Shown: positions 8,089-18,451 of the stretch, piece after piece
Layout of the letters: every line of letters begins with the position of its first letter
How positions within the stretch are numbered: the first letter of the stretch is position 1
NCBI RefSeq assembly: GCF_001940245.1
Contig: NZ_MJIG01000005.1
Coordinates: 62,001-126,000 of the forward strand
DNA length: 64,000 nt
Reading direction: 5' to 3'
Source: Anaerostipes sp. 992a
GTDB taxonomy: Bacteria > Bacillota > Clostridia > Lachnospirales > Lachnospiraceae
Notes under the pieces: model-generated
Database searches by the model: none
Seen by the model: the letters and a program-made list of their open reading frames with translations, nothing else
Told to the model about the DNA's origin: nothing
Made by a program: the position numbers and the translations under genes

Positions 8089-11000
8089 ATGCAGACAATC
8101 ATGAATCCTTTAAAGGAATATCAGGAATATGTGAATGTAAAACAGGCATTGAAGAGCAGGCAGCCCCAGGTAGCGGTAAGTGGCTGTATCGATGGGCAGA
8201 AATGTCATCTGATACATGGATTAAGTCAGGAACACAAGAATACGGTCATCATTACCTATAGTGAGCAAAAGGCCCGTGAGCTGGCGGAAGAGTATCGGTT
8301 TTATCGAAAAGAGACCTGTTATTTTCCAGCTAAGGATTTGCTTTTTTATAATGTAGATATTCATGGAAATATGATTGAGCGGGAACGTCTGGCGGTACTT
8401 CGGAAGTTGATGGAGGGCGTGCCGATTACAGTTATAGTTACAGTCGATGGACTGATGGATCGATTGATTCCATTGGAGGAATTAAAGAGCAAGCGGATAT
8501 ATCTTACGGCCGGAGAACGTATGGACGTCGATGAGATGGCGGGAAAGCTGGTGGAATTGGGATATGAGAAAACTGGTTTTGTCGAAAATCCGGGAGAATT
8601 TGCCATTCGTGGAGGAATCTTTGACATCTATCCAATTACGGAGGACTGCCCATACCGCATCGAGCTATGGGATGATGAGGTTGATTCTATCCGAAGCTTT
8701 GATGTGGAAAGTCAGCGTTCCATTGAAAATATGGATGAGGTATGGATTTATCCAGCAACAGAAGTTCTGCTATCAAAGAAAGTAATACAAAAGGGGCTGC
8801 AAAAGATTGAAAAAGAGCAAAAGGAATATGCAGGTATTCTGAAAAAGGACATGAAGACAGAACAGTATGCCAGAAGTTGTAGAGAACTGGAGCGAGTACG
8901 GGAAGAACTTTGTGAATTGGGAACATTGATAGGCGCAGATGCATATCTGCCTTATTTTTATGAAGAAACGGTCTCATTTTTGAGTTATTTTTCCGGAGAA
9001 GATACTTTATATGTGATGGATGAGCCTAATCGGGTAGAAGAGCGGGCATATGCATTTACCAATGAATTTCAGGAAAGCATGAAATCCCGTCTGGAGGGAG
9101 GCTATATTCTTCCTAGCCAGACCCAAAGAATCTATACCTTTGGAGATGTGATATCATGGCTGAATCAGGAACCAACGGTTTATATGAGTATGCTGATTCA
9201 GAAATATTCCTTTGCATCGGTGAAAAAGCAGTTTTGCCTGGATGTAAAATCCATCCAGCCCTATAATAATAGCTTTGAACAGCTGGTCAAGGATTTGAAG
9301 GCTTATAAGAAAAAGAAATATCGAATTCTGGTTTTATCTCCATCCAGCACGAGAGCAAAAAGATTTGCCGGGGAAATCCGTGATGCAGGCCTGGAAGCGG
9401 CATATCATGAACAGCTGGATAAGGATCTGATGGATGGAGAAATCATGGTGTCTGCAGGAAAACTGAAGAATGGATTTGAATATCCTGCACTTCGGTTTGT
9501 GGTTATATCGGAGAGCGATGTGTTCCAGATGAAGAAGCAAAAGAAGCGAAAGAATAAGAAGCTTCCAAATGGAATGCGGATCAAGAGTTTTGCGGATATT
9601 TCCATTGGGGATTATGTGGTACATGAGAATCATGGAGTTGGAATATACCGCGGTATTGAAAAAATCGAAGTAGATAAAGTGGAAAAGGATTATATTGATA
9701 TTGAGTACAAAGGAGGCAGTCATCTCTTTATGCTGGCGTCTCAGTTAGATTTGATTCAAAAGTACGCCAGTGCCAATTCCAAAAAGCCAAAGATGAATAA
9801 ATTAGGCGGCAATGAGTGGAGCAGTACGAAAAAGAAGGTTAAGGGCAAGGTCAACGCCATTGCTAAGGATCTGGTAGAGCTTTATGCCATCCGGCAGTCA
9901 GAAAAAGGGTTTGCCTGTGATCCGGATACGATCTGGCAGACGGAATTTGAGGAGCTATTTCCTTATGATGAAACAGAAGATCAGTTAAATGCCATCGAGG
10001 ATACGAAACGGGATATGGAAAGTGATAAGATCATGGACCGTCTGATCTGTGGAGATGTGGGATACGGAAAGACAGAGGTCGCCATCCGTGCGGCATTTAA
10101 GGCGGTGACCAATAGCAAACAGGTGGTTTATCTGGTCCCCACCACGATTCTTGCTCAGCAGCATTACAATTCTTTTGTGGAACGTATGAAGGATTATCCG
10201 ATTCGCATTGAGATGATGTCTCGGTTCCGGACACCTGCACAGCAAAAAAAGACGATAGAGGGCTTAAAAAAAGGCAGTGTTGATATTGTAGTAGGAACGC
10301 ATCGAGTATTGTCTAAGGATATAGAGTTTAAGGATCTGGGACTTTTGATCATTGATGAAGAACAGAGATTTGGAGTGGCCCATAAGGAAAAGATCAAAAA
10401 ATTGCGTAAGAATGTGGATGTACTTTCTCTATCTGCTACGCCAATTCCAAGGACTCTTCATATGAGTCTGATCGGGATTCGGGATATGAGCGTCTTAGAG
10501 GAGCCACCAGTAGACCGGAGGGCAATTCAGACTTATGTTATGGAGTTTAATGAAGAAATGATCAGAGAGGCCATCCTAAGGGAATTAAATCGGGGTGGTC
10601 AGGTCTATTATGTATACAATCGAGTAAATAATATTGAAGAGATTGCGGCTATGATACGAAAACTGGTGCCGGAAGCTGTGGTGGAATATGCCCACGGGCA
10701 GATGAGCGAGCGAGCATTGGAGAGTAAAATGTTCCAGTTCATGAATGGAGAAATAGATGTGCTGGTATCTACGACGATTATCGAAACCGGACTGGATATT
10801 TCCAACGTGAATACGATGATCATCCATGATGCCAATCGGTTGGGATTATCGCAGCTCTATCAGCTGAGAGGACGCGTTGGGCGTTCGAACCGGACAGCAT
10901 ATGCATTTTTAATGTACAAAAGAGACACCATGCTGAAGGAGACAGCAGAAAAAAGACTGCAGGCAATTCGGGAATTTACAGACTTGGGATCTGGATTTAA

Positions 11001-11607
11001 GATCGCTATGAGGGATTTGGAAATCCGTGGTGCAGGAAATCTGCTTGGAGAAGCGCAGTCTGGTCATATGGAAGCCGTGGGTTATGACTTATACTGTAAG
11101 ATGCTCAATGATGCGGTGCTTCGGTTAAAGGGAGAGGTCAAAGACGAGGAAGAATTTGAAACGGTAGTAGATCTTCCTATGAATGCATTTATTCCTGCCA
11201 GCTATGTGAAAAATGAATTCCAGAAGCTGGAGCTGTATAAGCGTATTTCAGAAATTTCCTCAGAAGAAGATTATGAAGAGATGGCAGATGAATTGATCGA
11301 CCGGTTTGGGGATATGCCAAACTCGGTTACTAATCTCCTTACGATAGCCTTACTAAAAGCCGATGCCCATAGGGCATATCTGCTTGGCGTGGAGCAAAAA
11401 GGAGATGTGGTATATTTTAAAATGTATCACAAGGCAAAGGTGGATGTAGATCGAATTCCAGAGCTGTTGGAACGGTATCGCAATATTATGAAATTTAAGG
11501 TGGAGGAAAATCCTATCTTTTGTCTGAATTTGTCAAAAAAGAAAAAGAAAGAGCAGCTGCCATTGATTCGCCAGATTGTATCCGAGATAAATGGTTTGAT
11601 AGAGTAG
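8089..11607 (+). CDS. mfd: Transcription-repair coupling factor Mfd
   Basis: ATP-driven translocase that removes RNA polymerase stalled at DNA damage and recruits UvrA. The 1172 residues match the family length. In order: N-terminal UvrB-like region, CarD-like RNA polymerase interaction domain near residue 500 ([18 protein letters not shown]), helicase Walker [11 protein letters not shown] (about 650), DEEQ box [10 protein letters not shown] (about 752), a second RecA-like domain with [11 protein letters not shown], and the C-terminal TRCF domain that masks the UvrA-binding surface. Ribosome site AAGGGGG. It lies 24 bases after pth, most likely in one operon. Confidence 0.97.
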   Translation: MQTIMNPLKEYQEYVNVKQALKSRQPQVAVSGCIDGQKCHLIHGLSQEHKNTVIITYSEQKARELAEEYRFYRKETCYFPAKDLLFYNVDIHGNMIERERLAVLRKLMEGVPITVIVTVDGLMDRLIPLEELKSKRIYLTAGERMDVDEMAGKLVELGYEKTGFVENPGEFAIRGGIFDIYPITEDCPYRIELWDDEVDSIRSFDVESQRSIENMDEVWIYPATEVLLSKKVIQKGLQKIEKEQKEYAGILKKDMKTEQYARSCRELERVREELCELGTLIGADAYLPYFYEETVSFLSYFSGEDTLYVMDEPNRVEERAYAFTNEFQESMKSRLEGGYILPSQTQRIYTFGDVISWLNQEPTVYMSMLIQKYSFASVKKQFCLDVKSIQPYNNSFEQLVKDLKAYKKKKYRILVLSPSSTRAKRFAGEIRDAGLEAAYHEQLDKDLMDGEIMVSAGKLKNGFEYPALRFVVISESDVFQMKKQKKRKNKKLPNGMRIKSFADISIGDYVVHENHGVGIYRGIEKIEVDKVEKDYIDIEYKGGSHLFMLASQLDLIQKYASANSKKPKMNKLGGNEWSSTKKKVKGKVNAIAKDLVELYAIRQSEKGFACDPDTIWQTEFEELFPYDETEDQLNAIEDTKRDMESDKIMDRLICGDVGYGKTEVAIRAAFKAVTNSKQVVYLVPTTILAQQHYNSFVERMKDYPIRIEMMSRFRTPAQQKKTIEGLKKGSVDIVVGTHRVLSKDIEFKDLGLLIIDEEQRFGVAHKEKIKKLRKNVDVLSLSATPIPRTLHMSLIGIRDMSVLEEPPVDRRAIQTYVMEFNEEMIREAILRELNRGGQVYYVYNRVNNIEEIAAMIRKLVPEAVVEYAHGQMSERALESKMFQFMNGEIDVLVSTTIIETGLDISNVNTMIIHDANRLGLSQLYQLRGRVGRSNRTAYAFLMYKRDTMLKETAEKRLQAIREFTDLGSGFKIAMRDLEIRGAGNLLGEAQSGHMEAVGYDLYCKMLNDAVLRLKGEVKDEEEFETVVDLPMNAFIPASYVKNEFQKLELYKRISEISSEEDYEEMADELIDRFGDMPNSVTNLLTIALLKADAHRAYLLGVEQKGDVVYFKMYHKAKVDVDRIPELLERYRNIMKFKVEENPIFCLNLSKKKKKEQLPLIRQIVSEINGLIE

Positions 11608-11683
11608 ATGTTTTGTAGTATAGTAATAGCATATGAAAAACGGAAAGAGAGTACAGACCAAAGAGAGAAAATGGAGGTTTAAC

Positions 11684-12736
11684 ATGAAGAAGTTAAAGAA
11701 ACTGGCAGCAGTTTTATTAGCTGGTGTTATGATGTGTACGGCACTTACGGGATGTAGTATTGGAAATACAGCGTTTAAATACGGCGACATTAAGGTAAGT
11801 ATGCCAGAGGCGGTGTTGTATGCACAGGTGCAGCAGTGTGTTGCTGAGAATCAATATGGATCTTATTTTGGTGAGAATATGTGGAGCTCCAAGATACAGG
11901 AGGGAGTGACCATGGAGGAATCTGTGAAGAAAGACACCATTGACCAGATTAAGATCGTGAAGATATTTGCTGCACATGCAGATGACTATAAGGTATCGCT
12001 GACAGAGGATGAGAAAAAAGCGGTAGAAGAGCAGGCCAAAGCATTTGCAGAAGGAGAGATTGGAAAGAAAGCTATGGAAAAAGCAGGTGCGGATGAAGAA
12101 CTGGTTTCTGCTATGTATGAAGAAAATGCCATAGCGAATAAGGTGCAGCAGGCCATTATCGATAAAGTAGATACGAAGGTAACGGATGAGGAAGCAAAGG
12201 TATCTACCGTATATAAGCTGGTGTTTGCGATCAAGAAAACAGATGCCGATGGAAAAGAAGTTACACTTTCAAAAGCGGAACAGAAGAAGCAGGAGACAAA
12301 GGCAAAGAAGGCTTATCGAGCTCTGAAAAAGGGAGCGGATATTACAGCGCTGGCACAGCAGTATGATATTACAGATGGAGCGGAAGAAAGCTTTTCTGCA
12401 GGCAAGTCTTTGGGTGGAGAAACATTTGAAAAAGCAGTAGACAAGCTTAAGAAGGGTGAGTTTACTCCTGTTATTAAAGATGACGAAGGATATGTGATTG
12501 CCAAACTGACAACAGATATGGATGAGAAAAAGACGAAAGAAAACAAAGAGACGGTATTACAGGAACGTCAAAATCAGGCGGTGAAGGATCAGTATAATAA
12601 GTGGACAAAGGATCTGGAAAAAGATTGGGATTATGAGAAAGATGTCAATAAGAAGTACAGAGAAGACCTTACATTTACGTTTGGTGAGTTTACTTCTACT
12701 GAAAGCTCCACGACGGCTACTACAACAGAAAAATAG
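11684..12736 (+). CDS. prsA: PrsA-like foldase lipoprotein (parvulin-type peptidyl-prolyl isomerase)
   Basis: Extracytoplasmic lipoprotein that helps secreted proteins fold. The ATG at 11684 with ATGGAGG upstream gives a clear lipoprotein signal: MKKLKK, a hydrophobic core, and lipobox LTGC with the cysteine near residue 24; an upstream ATG at 11633 would add a charged tail and is not favoured. A SurA_N-like helical part is followed by a parvulin-like domain (about residues 175-290, with GKSLGGETFEKAVDKLKKGE). The C-terminus ends in a serine/threonine-rich tail. Length (350 residues) is slightly more than Bacillus PrsA. The isomerase core is divergent, so activity is not assured. Confidence 0.8.
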   Translation: MKKLKKLAAVLLAGVMMCTALTGCSIGNTAFKYGDIKVSMPEAVLYAQVQQCVAENQYGSYFGENMWSSKIQEGVTMEESVKKDTIDQIKIVKIFAAHADDYKVSLTEDEKKAVEEQAKAFAEGEIGKKAMEKAGADEELVSAMYEENAIANKVQQAIIDKVDTKVTDEEAKVSTVYKLVFAIKKTDADGKEVTLSKAEQKKQETKAKKAYRALKKGADITALAQQYDITDGAEESFSAGKSLGGETFEKAVDKLKKGEFTPVIKDDEGYVIAKLTTDMDEKKTKENKETVLQERQNQAVKDQYNKWTKDLEKDWDYEKDVNKKYREDLTFTFGEFTSTESSTTATTTEK

Positions 12737-12743
12737 AATGAGG

Positions 12744-12804
12744 AACATCCTTGAGGGAATCAGAGTTTATAAGACTCTGAGCATTCAATCAAGGGTGTTT
12801 TTTT
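12744..12804 (+). terminator. Terminator after prsA
   Basis: AACATCCTTGA pairs with TCAAGGGTGTT (one wobble) and encloses an inner CAGAGT/ACTCTG hairpin, followed by TTTTTTT. It marks the end of the pth-mfd-prsA unit. Confidence 0.8.
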
Positions 12805-12839
12805 ACATCTGATATATTTTTGTGGGATACAATAAATAT

Positions 12840-13450
12840 GGGTTTTGTGACTAAGTGAAGAAGAAAATTTCTCCTCCTGCGCCTAGGATGCCAGAACGTA
12901 AGAACAACCAAAGCTGTCTGGATTTACCCCCGAGCCAAACCCTAATCCGCTCCGCTAGTCGGGCTTGGCATGGCACAAGACGAACTGCCTTTCTTTTTTC
13001 CATAACAGTTGGAAAGGTAAGTAAACTTCCCTACCAACTGTCCTATGGAAAACAGTCATCTTCGATGCCTGAAGCAGTTCTGGTGATAGAATCCAGCCAA
13101 CAGGTTGTTCTAACATTCCGCATATGTCGCTTTCGGAGAAGTTTTCTTCTTTGCCACACTTCGTTTCTCCACACGAATATGGGAGAAGCTAATATGCTAC
13201 AAAGAACGAAACCATTCCGGTAAAGCAATCTGCGAAGGAGCTTACATGTTTTCTCAGGCAGAAAATCTTTGGCAAAAGCGATGCTTTTGCCCGTCCATAA
13301 GGACAAATGGCCGGAAGCTTGCTTACATAGCCATTTGTCCCTGGACGGGAGATAAGATTTTCGTCTGTCCTAGTGTAGAACAAGAGAAAACATGTATCAG
13401 ATTTGGAAGCTCCGTAGCCTGATTGCTGATCGGAATGATTTCGTTCTCAC
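12840..13450. ncRNA. Candidate large structured RNA or palindromic element (two long imperfect hairpins)
   Basis: This fills most of the gene-free 818 bases between convergent genes. First unit: GAAGAAGAAAATTTCTCC (12857-12874) pairs with 13135-13149, 12888-12909 pairs with 13103-13123, and inside lie two hairpins at 12934-12969 and 12998-13050. Second unit: bases 13203-13243 pair with 13403-13446, enclosing further paired segments (ACATGTTTTCTC with GAGAAAACATGT), a perfect GGCAAAAGC/GCTTTTGCC side hairpin at 13271-13291 and an apical GGACAAATGG/CCATTTGTCC hairpin at 13301-13340. No credible ORF is present on either strand. The nested stems, bulges and branch hairpins resemble structured RNA more than a simple repeat, but no known family was recognised. 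Strand is unknown. Confidence 0.45.
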
Positions 13451-13554
13451 TTACTATCCCAGAGGATTTTCGCAGACCAGGACATATGTTTCCTTTATTG
13501 GCTAAGAAGAATGGTGTTTTAGAGCGAAATGGACATACCGAAGCAACGGTGGAT

Positions 13555-14478
13555 CTATGACAAAACCTCCATCAGTACACACATAATCAGACAGATGGCC
13601 ACAAAGACATAAAAGGCAATTCCAGTCAGCTTGTAATTTGGGCGTTCTTTATACGCCTGACGTTCTTTCCAGGATTTGATTTCTTCCCAGTTACCATTTA
13701 GAGAGGCAATCTTTCGGAAAGCAAGAGAAGCAAGAAAGCATCCGATGGTAGCAATTGGCAGCATTACGGCAATACTTCCAAGGGTCTCAGTAACGGTCAA
13801 AGTTGAATTTGCGGATTCCTGTGCCAGCTGGGGAAGGACATTAGACAGTTTCTGTTCTACCCATACCATACACACGGAAGTGGCATTAAAGGTAAAATGC
13901 ATCAGTATAGGCATAAACAGGCTTCCAGAGGCTTCCAACAAGAGGGATAGGAAGATTCCAAGCACAAAAGCATAGGAAAACTGATTAAAGTTCATATGCA
14001 TCAATCCAAAACACAGAGAAGAAAATAAAATGGCCTTGATCGGGCGCTGGTTTCGATATTGTCCGTAGATAAGACCTCGGAAGGTGAATTCCTCCAGACA
14101 GGCTGGCAGGATTGCCATGGAGAACAGTGCATAGAGGAATCCATCTGAAGCAATAAGCTGGGTCAGTGCGCCATCGATATGATTGGCTGCAAAGAGCATA
14201 CTGATCATATTAACGATGGAGATCAATGGCCATAGACAATAGGTCATTAGGATGGTCAGTGGGATACTGAGAGGGTGGAAACCAGTAATCTTAACGGAAG
14301 ACAGGACAGGCTGCCTGCTAATAAGAAGGTAGAGGATTCCAAGTACCAGGGGCAAAAATTTTGTCATTCCTTCAGCAATATTTTCTGCAAAAAGAAAAGG
14401 ACCAAACAAGCCGATGATCAGGTATAGAATCAAATAAAGGATTAGAAAATAATTGATTTTATGTGGATTTTTTTTCAT
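13555..14478 (-). CDS. CPBP-family intramembrane protease (CAAX/ABI type)
   Basis: Integral membrane protein of 307 residues with about eight hydrophobic segments. It shows the three CPBP motifs: the glutamate pair and arginine in [11 protein letters not shown] (about residues 128-138), the histidine in [11 protein letters not shown] (about 157-167), and the third motif histidine in MHFTFNA (about 193-199). Family members cleave or modify membrane substrates and in some Firmicutes act in bacteriocin self-immunity; no bacteriocin gene is seen here. It lies downstream of the methyltransferase gene on the same strand but behind a terminator. Confidence 0.85.
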   Translation of the reverse strand: MKKNPHKINYFLILYLILYLIIGLFGPFLFAENIAEGMTKFLPLVLGILYLLISRQPVLSSVKITGFHPLSIPLTILMTYCLWPLISIVNMISMLFAANHIDGALTQLIASDGFLYALFSMAILPACLEEFTFRGLIYGQYRNQRPIKAILFSSLCFGLMHMNFNQFSYAFVLGIFLSLLLEASGSLFMPILMHFTFNATSVCMVWVEQKLSNVLPQLAQESANSTLTVTETLGSIAVMLPIATIGCFLASLAFRKIASLNGNWEEIKSWKERQAYKERPNYKLTGIAFYVFVAICLIMCVLMEVLS

Positions 14479-14540
14479 GTGAACACTCCTTATATTTTAT
14501 GGTTTCGTTGGAGAAGGCTCCGACTTCTATAGATGTAAAA

Positions 14541-14569
14541 ATGAAAAAGGCTATTCATACGAATAGCCT
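14541..14569 (-). terminator. Terminator after the methyltransferase gene
   Basis: AGGCTATTC/GAATAGCCT is a perfect 9-bp stem with a 4-base loop; read on the minus strand it is followed by TTTTTCAT. It separates the methyltransferase from the CPBP gene. Confidence 0.75.
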
Positions 14570-14576
14570 CATATAA

Positions 14577-15164
14577 TTAATTCTTCTTTTGGATCAGAAG
14601 ATTCAGCCATTGCTGCTGATCGCTTTTTCCACGAACATCGTCGGTGGTCCATAAATCTTTAATCTCAAATTCCGGAAATTTCTCCATGATCTTTTTCAAT
14701 TCTTTTTTGGAATATTCAGCAAAATAGCGCTGATTGATCAGACCTTCAAAGTCTCCTTTGTGAACGGACATATAGAAAATGCCGCCGGGATTCAGTGCCT
14801 TGGAGATCTTCTTCAACACTTCAGGCAGTTCTTCCTTCTCCAAATGGACAAGAGAGGCGCAGGCCCAAATGCCGTCAAAAACTTCTTCGAAATCCAAATC
14901 TTCATATTGCATATGTAACACGTCCAAATCCGTATGGATGCTGGCAAGAGAACACATCTCTTCAGAACCGTCCAGAGCAGTCACATCATAGCCCATATTC
15001 AAAAAGGTCAGACTATCACGTCCTGATCCGCAGCCCAGATCCAGAACAGAGGCACCTTCTTCCAGGTAAGAAGTAAAAGGCTCTATTAAGTGTGTTACAT
15101 CAAGGTTTACTGTATTCTCAAAATAAATGCTTGCGTATTGATTATAATACTCATTCGAGTCCAA
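14577..15164 (-). CDS. SAM-dependent class I methyltransferase
   Basis: Cytoplasmic protein of 195 residues. The SAM-binding motif I is plain (VLDLGCGSGRDSLTF, about residues 40-54), followed by the acidic motif after TALDGSEEM and the region DGIWACASLVHL typical of small type 11 methyltransferases. The substrate cannot be inferred from sequence or neighbours. Start at the ATG preceded by AAAGGAGGAG, with a good promoter upstream. Confidence 0.85.
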   Translation of the reverse strand: MDSNEYYNQYASIYFENTVNLDVTHLIEPFTSYLEEGASVLDLGCGSGRDSLTFLNMGYDVTALDGSEEMCSLASIHTDLDVLHMQYEDLDFEEVFDGIWACASLVHLEKEELPEVLKKISKALNPGGIFYMSVHKGDFEGLINQRYFAEYSKKELKKIMEKFPEFEIKDLWTTDDVRGKSDQQQWLNLLIQKKN

Positions 15165-15203
15165 AGTCGAACTCCTCCTTTAAATAAAATAAATAATGTT
15201 CAT

Positions 15204-15231
15204 ATTATAACATATATTATCCAGAAAACAA
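15204..15231 (-). promoter_or_regulatory. Promoter of the methyltransferase gene
   Basis: On the minus strand: TTGTTT, 16-base spacer, TATAAT, about 40 bases before the ATG. Confidence 0.6.
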
Positions 15232-15253
15232 TAAAAATAAACGAAACGAATTC

Positions 15254-16090
15254 TTAAATCTTGCGGATTCCGCGAGGGGTAATTTCGATGCGTCCTTGCT
15301 TCAATAATCGCCCTACACCTCGTTTAAAGGCGTTTTTGCTTAAGCCTAATTCTCGCTGGATGACGGCTGGATTTGCCTTATCGGTAAAAGGCAAAACGCC
15401 ATCGTAGCTTTCAATTGTCTCCATGATCAGCTGGCAGTCGGCATCCATCTGCAGATAAGCCTTTTCGCGGAGGCTTAAGTCCAGTTTGCCATCTTCTCTG
15501 ACACGAACGACCCGGGCGTTTACCTGGTCGCCAATATAGAGTTTCTTATGAAGCTCCTTCATAGGGATCATACCGTGATATTTGTCATCAACAGCTACAA
15601 ATGCCCCTAAATTTTCATTCATATCATAGATTCTTCCAGTGACATGATCGTCTTTTTTGTATGGGCTGTCTGAAGATAAGATGCTGTAGATCTTCATAGA
15701 GGCGCAAAGACGCTGGCTCTTGTCTACATATAGAGTTACCAGATATTTTTTTCCTTCGCGTACGGTCTGTGTCTGCTCTTTAAATGGCAGGAACAGGTCT
15801 TTCTCCAGTCCCCAGTTCATAAAAGCACCGATGGAAGATAAAGAAACGACTTCTAATTCTGCCAGTTCCCCCAAAGTCAGTTTTGGTGAATTGGTTGTTG
15901 CGATCAGTCGGTCTTCGGAATCCTTGTATACGAATACATCGATGGCATCCCCCATCTGCATTTCTCGAGGAACCTGTTTCTTAGGCAGGAGAATGGAATC
16001 CTCTCTTTTTCCAGGTTCATCATTTAAGTAAACGCCGAAGGACGCTCGTTTCACCATATAGAGTGTTTGAATTTTACCTAATTCTATCAT
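15254..16090 (-). CDS. cvfB: CvfB-like S1 RNA-binding protein
   Basis: Predicted RNA-binding regulator of 278 residues. It has repeated S1-type beta-barrel segments (GKIQTLYMVKRASFGVYL at the start; VTGRIYDMNENLGAFVAVDD in the middle) and a C-terminal winged helix (about residues 215-278, GVLPFTDKANPAVIQRELG and FKRGVGRLLKQGRI), the arrangement seen in Staphylococcus CvfB. Family members influence virulence gene expression and RNA metabolism; the target here is unknown. Its start is 8 bases after the stop of the thioesterase gene, so the two form one minus-strand operon. Confidence 0.85.
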   Translation of the reverse strand: MIELGKIQTLYMVKRASFGVYLNDEPGKREDSILLPKKQVPREMQMGDAIDVFVYKDSEDRLIATTNSPKLTLGELAELEVVSLSSIGAFMNWGLEKDLFLPFKEQTQTVREGKKYLVTLYVDKSQRLCASMKIYSILSSDSPYKKDDHVTGRIYDMNENLGAFVAVDDKYHGMIPMKELHKKLYIGDQVNARVVRVREDGKLDLSLREKAYLQMDADCQLIMETIESYDGVLPFTDKANPAVIQRELGLSKNAFKRGVGRLLKQGRIEITPRGIRKI

Positions 16091-16098
16091 GCTAGCTC

Positions 16099-16812
16099 CT
16101 ATTCTTTTTCATTAAATTCTACAATAACATAAGGAATGCCTTCTTCGTTACACAGGCAGACGGTGCAGCTGTGTTCAGAGAAAGAAATCCTTGGATATAT
16201 TATGTCGTGCAGGACGGCAGCATGTTTATATTCTGCTCGAACCTGTCCGATTACAAAACCTTCCGGCAGGTATTCTTCCGCCAGGTCAATGTATTGTGCG
16301 TTATTGACGTGATGATTTGTGTCAATATGTGTCTTCATAATCTGGAAACAGTCGGATTCTTTATATTCCTTTGGAACTCGGATTTTGCGGGGAGCATATG
16401 CCATAGGAATCCGTGGCTCTATTCCGTAGACTTCCATATCCTCCTGGTCTGCTTTTACCGGAGCGAGTGTCTGTGTATCGGTATATACCCAGATGGAATT
16501 GGCATAAGCGATGCGGCAGCCATTGGAGTCCTGAATATCGAAATTACGATATCCATAGATGCCTTTCCAGTCATAGGCCCATGTTCCTACAGAGATTTCT
16601 TCTCCAAAAGAAGGATAACGATCCACGATGATCTGCCATCCCAAAAGCAACCATGCCCGATGCTTTGTTTCTAAATAGTGAAAGCCAAGACCGATATCTT
16701 CTGATTGGAATGTGGAGCAATCCTGAAAATATTTGACAATCTGTGCAATATTTACTTTTTCATCGGCGGCGATCTCACTATAGCGCACCCGTTGTTTGAT
16801 TCTGTATTCCAT
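16099..16812 (-). CDS. Acyl-ACP thioesterase
   Basis: Releases fatty acids from acyl carrier protein by thioester hydrolysis. The 237 residues form a double hot-dog fold; the second half contains HIDTNHHVNNAQYIDLAEE, the region with the active-site asparagine and histidine of the FatA/FatB-like bacterial family. The N-terminal half has the usual ETKHRAWLLLGWQI and VGTWAYDWKGIYGYR segments. Start at the ATG preceded by AAAGGACG. It is the first gene of a minus-strand pair with cvfB. Confidence 0.88.
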   Translation of the reverse strand: MEYRIKQRVRYSEIAADEKVNIAQIVKYFQDCSTFQSEDIGLGFHYLETKHRAWLLLGWQIIVDRYPSFGEEISVGTWAYDWKGIYGYRNFDIQDSNGCRIAYANSIWVYTDTQTLAPVKADQEDMEVYGIEPRIPMAYAPRKIRVPKEYKESDCFQIMKTHIDTNHHVNNAQYIDLAEEYLPEGFVIGQVRAEYKHAAVLHDIIYPRISFSEHSCTVCLCNEEGIPYVIVEFNEKE

Positions 16813-16990
16813 AAATAAATATCCGTCCTTTCTTTTTTATCGGGAGAATGTATTCCAGACGAAGCTATTATAAACTATTACAGCATTTTTTTCTAGAGAA
16901 AACTAAGAGTTTCCTGTTTTTCGACTTTGTTCTTGAAATAGACGATAATATATGATAAAAAGACAGTAACAGAAAGGACGGTTTGATAAG

Positions 16991-17671
16991 ATGTATACAT
17001 TTGAAGATTTATTGGAGATCACAAAACGCTTAAGAGCAAAGGATGGATGTCCATGGGACCGGGTGCAAACCCATGAAAGTCTGAGAGGCTGTATGATCGA
17101 GGAGGCCTATGAGGTAGTAGAGGCCATTGACTGCAAGGATGATGAGAATTTGAAAGAGGAACTGGGGGATGTGCTTCTTCAGGTGACGATGCATTCAGAA
17201 ATCGCTTCTGAAGAGCAACGTTTTTCCATAGAGGATGTGATAAATGACATTTCCGAAAAGCTGATTCGCAGACACCCGCATGTATTCGGGACCACAGAGG
17301 TTAATTCAGTGGATGGAGTGTTGAAGAACTGGGAGGAAATCAAGCAGACGGAGAAGAAGGAAGCAACACCGTGGGATGGATTGAAAAGAATACCGCTCTC
17401 TCTTCCGGCATGTCTGAGGGCACAAAAGATTCAAAAGAAATCAGAAAAAGCAGGATATTCCTTTGGAGAGTTGCAGGAGATCAAAGGGAAGCTGTCAGAG
17501 ATGTTAAGTGAAGAAAAAATGACGGAAGAACAGATGGGAGAATTTCTCTTTTTGACAGTGCTGATGGCGAAGAAAAACGGATTTGATGGTGAGAATCTAC
17601 TGGCTGAATATAATAAGGATATAATAAGAAAAATACTGGAAGAAAATGGTCAGTATGATGGAAATTATTAA
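16991..17671 (+). CDS. mazG: MazG nucleotide pyrophosphohydrolase
   Basis: Hydrolyses nucleoside triphosphates to monophosphates, thought to clear abnormal nucleotides. The 226 residues begin with the conserved LRAKDGCPWDRVQTHESLR and carry the metal-binding MIEEAYEVVEAI and EELGDVLLQV segments (about residues 35-65). The second half is shorter and more divergent than in E. coli MazG, but KRIPLSLPACLRAQKIQKK is kept. The gene lies next to hup and the yab sporulation genes, the normal Firmicute neighbourhood. Confidence 0.93.
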   Translation: MYTFEDLLEITKRLRAKDGCPWDRVQTHESLRGCMIEEAYEVVEAIDCKDDENLKEELGDVLLQVTMHSEIASEEQRFSIEDVINDISEKLIRRHPHVFGTTEVNSVDGVLKNWEEIKQTEKKEATPWDGLKRIPLSLPACLRAQKIQKKSEKAGYSFGELQEIKGKLSEMLSEEKMTEEQMGEFLFLTVLMAKKNGFDGENLLAEYNKDIIRKILEENGQYDGNY

Positions 17672-17696
17672 AAATTGTGAATTCTTCAAGTTTTCC

Positions 17697-17725
17697 TTGA
17701 CTTTTCACTTAAAACCCTTTATAAC
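17697..17725 (+). promoter_or_regulatory. Promoter of hup
   Basis: TTGACT, 17-base spacer, TATAAC, with transcription expected to begin near 17732, about 70 bases before the hup ATG. Confidence 0.75.
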
Positions 17726-17801
17726 AGATTATACAGGTCACAAAACGGCTTGTTTGGCGGGTTATGATAAACCATTCGTGTAGTAAATTAGGAGGATCAT
17801 T

Positions 17802-18077
17802 ATGAACAAGACAGAATTAGTTGCAGCAATTGCTGAAAAAACTGAATTATCTAAAAAAGACGCAGAAAAAGCAGTAAAAGCTTTTACAGATGTAGTAGCA
17901 GAAGAATTAACAAAAGGTGGTAAGATCCAGTTAGTTGGATTTGGTACTTTCGAAGTATCCGAAAGAGCTGCAAGAGAAGGAAGAAACCCTAGAACAGGTG
18001 AAGTTATGACAATTCCAGCATCTAAAACACCTAAATTTAAAGCTGGTAAAGCATTAAAAGATACTGTAAATCAATAA
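17802..18077 (+). CDS. hup: HU-family DNA-binding protein
   Basis: Small histone-like protein that bends and compacts DNA. The 91 residues follow the HU pattern throughout: MNKTELVAAIAEKTELSKKD, the helical dimer body, and the DNA-clasping arm with GRNPRTGEVMTIPASKTPKF (about residues 61-80). Ribosome site AGGAGG and its own promoter and terminator point to a highly expressed single gene. Its codon choice (many A/T-ending abundant codons) fits strong expression. Confidence 0.97.
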   Translation: MNKTELVAAIAEKTELSKKDAEKAVKAFTDVVAEELTKGGKIQLVGFGTFEVSERAAREGRNPRTGEVMTIPASKTPKFKAGKALKDTVNQ

Positions 18078-18090
18078 TTTGTAAACAGTG

Positions 18091-18122
18091 AAAGCTGTCC
18101 AATTTTCTGGGCAGCTTTTTTT
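18091..18122 (+). terminator. Terminator after hup
   Basis: AAAGCTGTCC and GGGCAGCTTT pair around an 8-base loop and are followed by a run of T. Confidence 0.85.
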
Positions 18123-18159
18123 CATTACATAAGAAATTTTTGTATGAAGGGAGAGTTCT

Positions 18160-18399
18160 ATGAGACTTGATAAATTTTTAAAAGTGTCCCGGTTGATCAA
18201 AAGAAGAACGGTTGCTAACGAAGCCTGTGATGGTGGACGTGTTATGGTAAACGGGAAAACAGCCAAAGCCAGCACAAAGGTAAAGGTTGGAGATGTATTG
18301 GAGATTCAGTTTGGAAATAAGACGGTAAAGGCAGAGATTCTTAAAATTGCAGATACGACCAAGAAGGAAGAAGCCAAAGATATGTTTCGCTATTTGTGA
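18160..18399 (+). CDS. rqcP: RqcP-like S4-domain RNA-binding protein
   Basis: The 79 residues are a single S4 domain: MRLDKFLKVSRLIKRRTVAN, GGRVMVNGK and VKVGDVLEIQFG. In Bacillus, RqcP (YabO) binds stalled 50S subunits and works with RqcH in ribosome quality control by adding alanine tails. Location after hup and before yabP, yabQ and divIC matches the Bacillus order, which supports RqcP rather than the related Hsp15. Ribosome site AAGGGAG. Confidence 0.9.
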   Translation: MRLDKFLKVSRLIKRRTVANEACDGGRVMVNGKTAKASTKVKVGDVLEIQFGNKTVKAEILKIADTTKKEEAKDMFRYL

Positions 18400-18451
18400 A
18401 TAAATCCTTTTCCCACCTAATATATTAGGATATAGAAATGGAGGGAAAAGC

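Noticed and set aside
12855-13223. 122-codon open frame in the hairpin-rich intergenic region
   Set aside because: No ribosome site, and the translated residues look random; the nested inverted repeats explain the sequence better.
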